Source of the DNA: Neptunomonas sp.
GTDB taxonomy: Bacteria; Pseudomonadota; Gammaproteobacteria; Pseudomonadales; Balneatricaceae
NCBI RefSeq assembly: GCF_016744175.1
Contig: NZ_JADGEV010000001.1
Coordinates: 11,658 to 75,657 of the forward strand
Reading direction: 5' to 3'
DNA length: 64,000 nt
Positions within the stretch are counted from its first letter, which is position 1. The number at the start of each line of letters is the position of its first letter. Both the position numbers and the translations under genes were made by a program. Shown piece by piece: positions 63,087 to 64,000 of this stretch. The notes below the pieces were generated by a model. That model was not told where the DNA came from and searched no databases. It worked only from the letters and a program-made list of their open reading frames with translations.

Positions 63087-63089
63087 GCA
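63073..63089 (+). promoter_or_regulatory. Sigma-54 promoter of fliE
   Basis: TTGGCTCG-N4-TTGCA with GG at 63075-63076 and GC at 63087-63088, exactly 10 bases apart. Predicted transcription start is near 63100, giving a leader of about 115 bases. Confidence 0.85.
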
Positions 63090-63124
63090 TTCTAAATTAT
63101 GCTGGATAATATTAAGTAATAAGT

Positions 63125-63138
63125 GTCATAATAATGAC
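63125..63138. promoter_or_regulatory. FleQ-box-like palindrome in the fliE leader
   Basis: GTCATAATAATGAC has GTCAT/ATGAC arms and matches the GTCA-N6-TGAC form of the FleQ site. It lies about 25-38 bases downstream of the predicted start; FleQ is known to bind in leader DNA of Pseudomonas fliE. A second, imperfect copy GTCATATAATGTC-like (GTCA-N6-TGTC) is at 63186-63199. Confidence 0.65.
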
Positions 63139-63214
63139 GTTTCATAGAGTTGGTATGTGATTTTGCTAATATCAGCATTCTTAATGTCAATATAATGTCG
63201 TGCTGGGGCGTGAA

Positions 63215-63565
63215 ATGATTGAACGAACTGACATAAATAATGTGCTAATGCAGATGAGAGCCTTGAAAGCAGATGCTCAGCAAGGTGTTTCTCATGTTGA
63301 TAAGCCAATGTTTAAAACTGACTCAGTTCGTCCGGTTGATGGCGAGGGTTTTGGTGACTTACTCAAAAATGCTATTGATAAAGTAAATGACACGCAAATG
63401 GAAGCTGGTCGTATGGCTACAGCATATGAACAAGGCGACCCGCGCGTTGAGTTGACGCAAGTGATGATTCAGATGCAAAAAGCTAGTGTGTCTTTTCAAG
63501 CGATGACGCAAGTGCGGAATAAGCTTGTTGCTGCATATGAAGATGTTATGAAAATGCCAATCTAA
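63215..63565 (+). CDS. fliE: Flagellar hook-basal body protein FliE
   Basis: MS-ring/rod junction protein of 116 residues. The ATG at 63215 has GGGG six bases upstream; a GTG five codons earlier is less likely. FGDLLKNAIDKVNDTQMEAGRMATAYEQGDPRVELTQVMIQMQKASVSFQAMTQVRNKLVAAYEDVMKMPI is standard FliE in its conserved C-terminal half, quoted here only to show extent (residues about 47-116). Confidence 0.95.
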   Translation: MIERTDINNVLMQMRALKADAQQGVSHVDKPMFKTDSVRPVDGEGFGDLLKNAIDKVNDTQMEAGRMATAYEQGDPRVELTQVMIQMQKASVSFQAMTQVRNKLVAAYEDVMKMPI

Positions 63566-63595
63566 TAATGAGAAAAACTTTGGCTGTAATGTTCT

Positions 63596-64000
63596 ATGGA
63601 TAACAATGCGATGGCTTTACAAACTAACACTGGTGGTGGATTAATGTCAGGCTTTAATAAGCTGACAATTTTACGCCAGTTTGGTCTGATGGTTGGTTTG
63701 GCTGCGAGTATTGCTATCGGTTTCTCCGTCGTCTTGTGGTCAAAGTCCCCCGATTATAGAGTTTTGTTTTCAAATCTTGAGTTTGTAGATGCCAACGAAG
63801 TTATAGAGCAGCTACGTCTTTACAATATTCCTTATAAATTTGAAGGTGATGGGCGAGCAGTGCTTGTCCCGAATGAGTATGTTCACCAAGCGCGACTGAA
63901 GCTTGCTTCAGAAGGTTTTACTGCCGACAAAACTGTTGGCTTTGAAATTATGGATAAGGATCAAGGGCTCGGTGCTAGTCAGTTTATGGAGAACGCTAGA
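63596..64000 (+). CDS. fliF: Flagellar MS-ring protein FliF (N-terminal part)
   Basis: The frame is open from the ATG at 63596 to the window end (135 codons), so the gene is cut. A transmembrane helix (about residues 28-50) follows a polar N-terminus; then come the conserved YRVLFSNLEFVDANEVIEQL and the EYVHQARLKLASEGF ring-building motif. An in-frame ATG at 63611 with GGA ten bases upstream is an alternative start. It follows fliE by 30 bases. Confidence 0.95.
   Translation, partial: MDNNAMALQTNTGGGLMSGFNKLTILRQFGLMVGLAASIAIGFSVVLWSKSPDYRVLFSNLEFVDANEVIEQLRLYNIPYKFEGDGRAVLVPNEYVHQARLKLASEGFTADKTVGFEIMDKDQGLGASQFMENAR

Noticed and set aside
63150-63166. TTGGTATG...TTTTGC as the fliE sigma-54 promoter
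   Set aside because: GG and GC are 11 bases apart rather than 10, and a much better site lies at 63073-63089.
1-64000. Prophage, insertion sequence, CRISPR array or secondary-metabolite cluster
   Set aside because: No integrase, transposase, cas gene, direct-repeat array or NRPS/PKS domain is visible anywhere in the window.

Overview
The window comes from a motile, respiring gammaproteobacterium, most likely a marine one of the Oceanospirillales/Pseudomonas side. Three things point there: the order pncC-recA-recX-alaS-lysC-csrA-tRNA-Ser-tRNA-Arg; a Pseudomonas-like polar flagellar gene order (flgMN/flgA, cheV-cheR, flgBCDE, flgFGHIJKL, fliC-flaG-fliD-fliS, fleQSR, fliEF); and sodium-based energetics (oadGAB, a NhaC-family antiporter, a Na+/solute symporter beside acs). 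No phage, transposon, CRISPR array or plasmid gene is visible. The genus is inference only.

Layout. (1) 1-9620: an amine/4-aminobutyrate-type catabolic block. An EamA exporter (cut by the window edge), a NhaC-family antiporter, a PuuB-like FAD amine oxidoreductase, a short chemoreceptor and a LysR regulator lie on the minus strand. GabD succinate-semialdehyde dehydrogenase and an omega-aminotransferase diverge on the plus strand. (2) 9869-16883: pncC, recA with a near-consensus LexA box, recX behind a terminator, alaS, lysC, csrA, then tRNA-Ser(GCT) and three tRNA-Arg(ACG). (3) 16941-23048: thiI, the Na+-pumping oxaloacetate decarboxylase oadGAB and an HDAC-family deacetylase. (4) 23338-25057: a TPR protein with a degenerate receiver domain, and tRNA-Arg(CCT). 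(5) 25182-51148: flagellar and chemotaxis genes from flgN to fleR. (6) 51369-63040: the acetate-assimilation block acs, crbR-like and crbS-like regulators, a DUF4212/symporter pair, a CBS/DUF294 nucleotidyltransferase and a DEDDh exonuclease. (7) 63215-64000: the flagellar series resumes with fliE and the start of fliF.

How it fits together. Flagellar control can be read from the DNA. Sigma-54 (-24/-12) promoters precede flgB, flgF and fliE. Sigma-28 promoters precede flgM and fliC. FleQ-box-like palindromes sit at fleQ and in the fliE leader. The hook, junction, cap and filament proteins (FlgE, FlgK, FlgL, FliD, FliC) are all much longer than their enteric counterparts. The acetate block matches the CrbS/CrbR acetate-switch arrangement known from Vibrio and Pseudomonas. 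Here it separates fleSR from fliEF, which are adjacent in Pseudomonas. The most interesting observations are sigma-54 promoters built into the terminators of upstream operons (at flgF and fliE), a FleQ that lacks two known c-di-GMP-contacting residues, a repeated GTCTA element upstream of acs, and a calcium-loop-like insert in the symporter.
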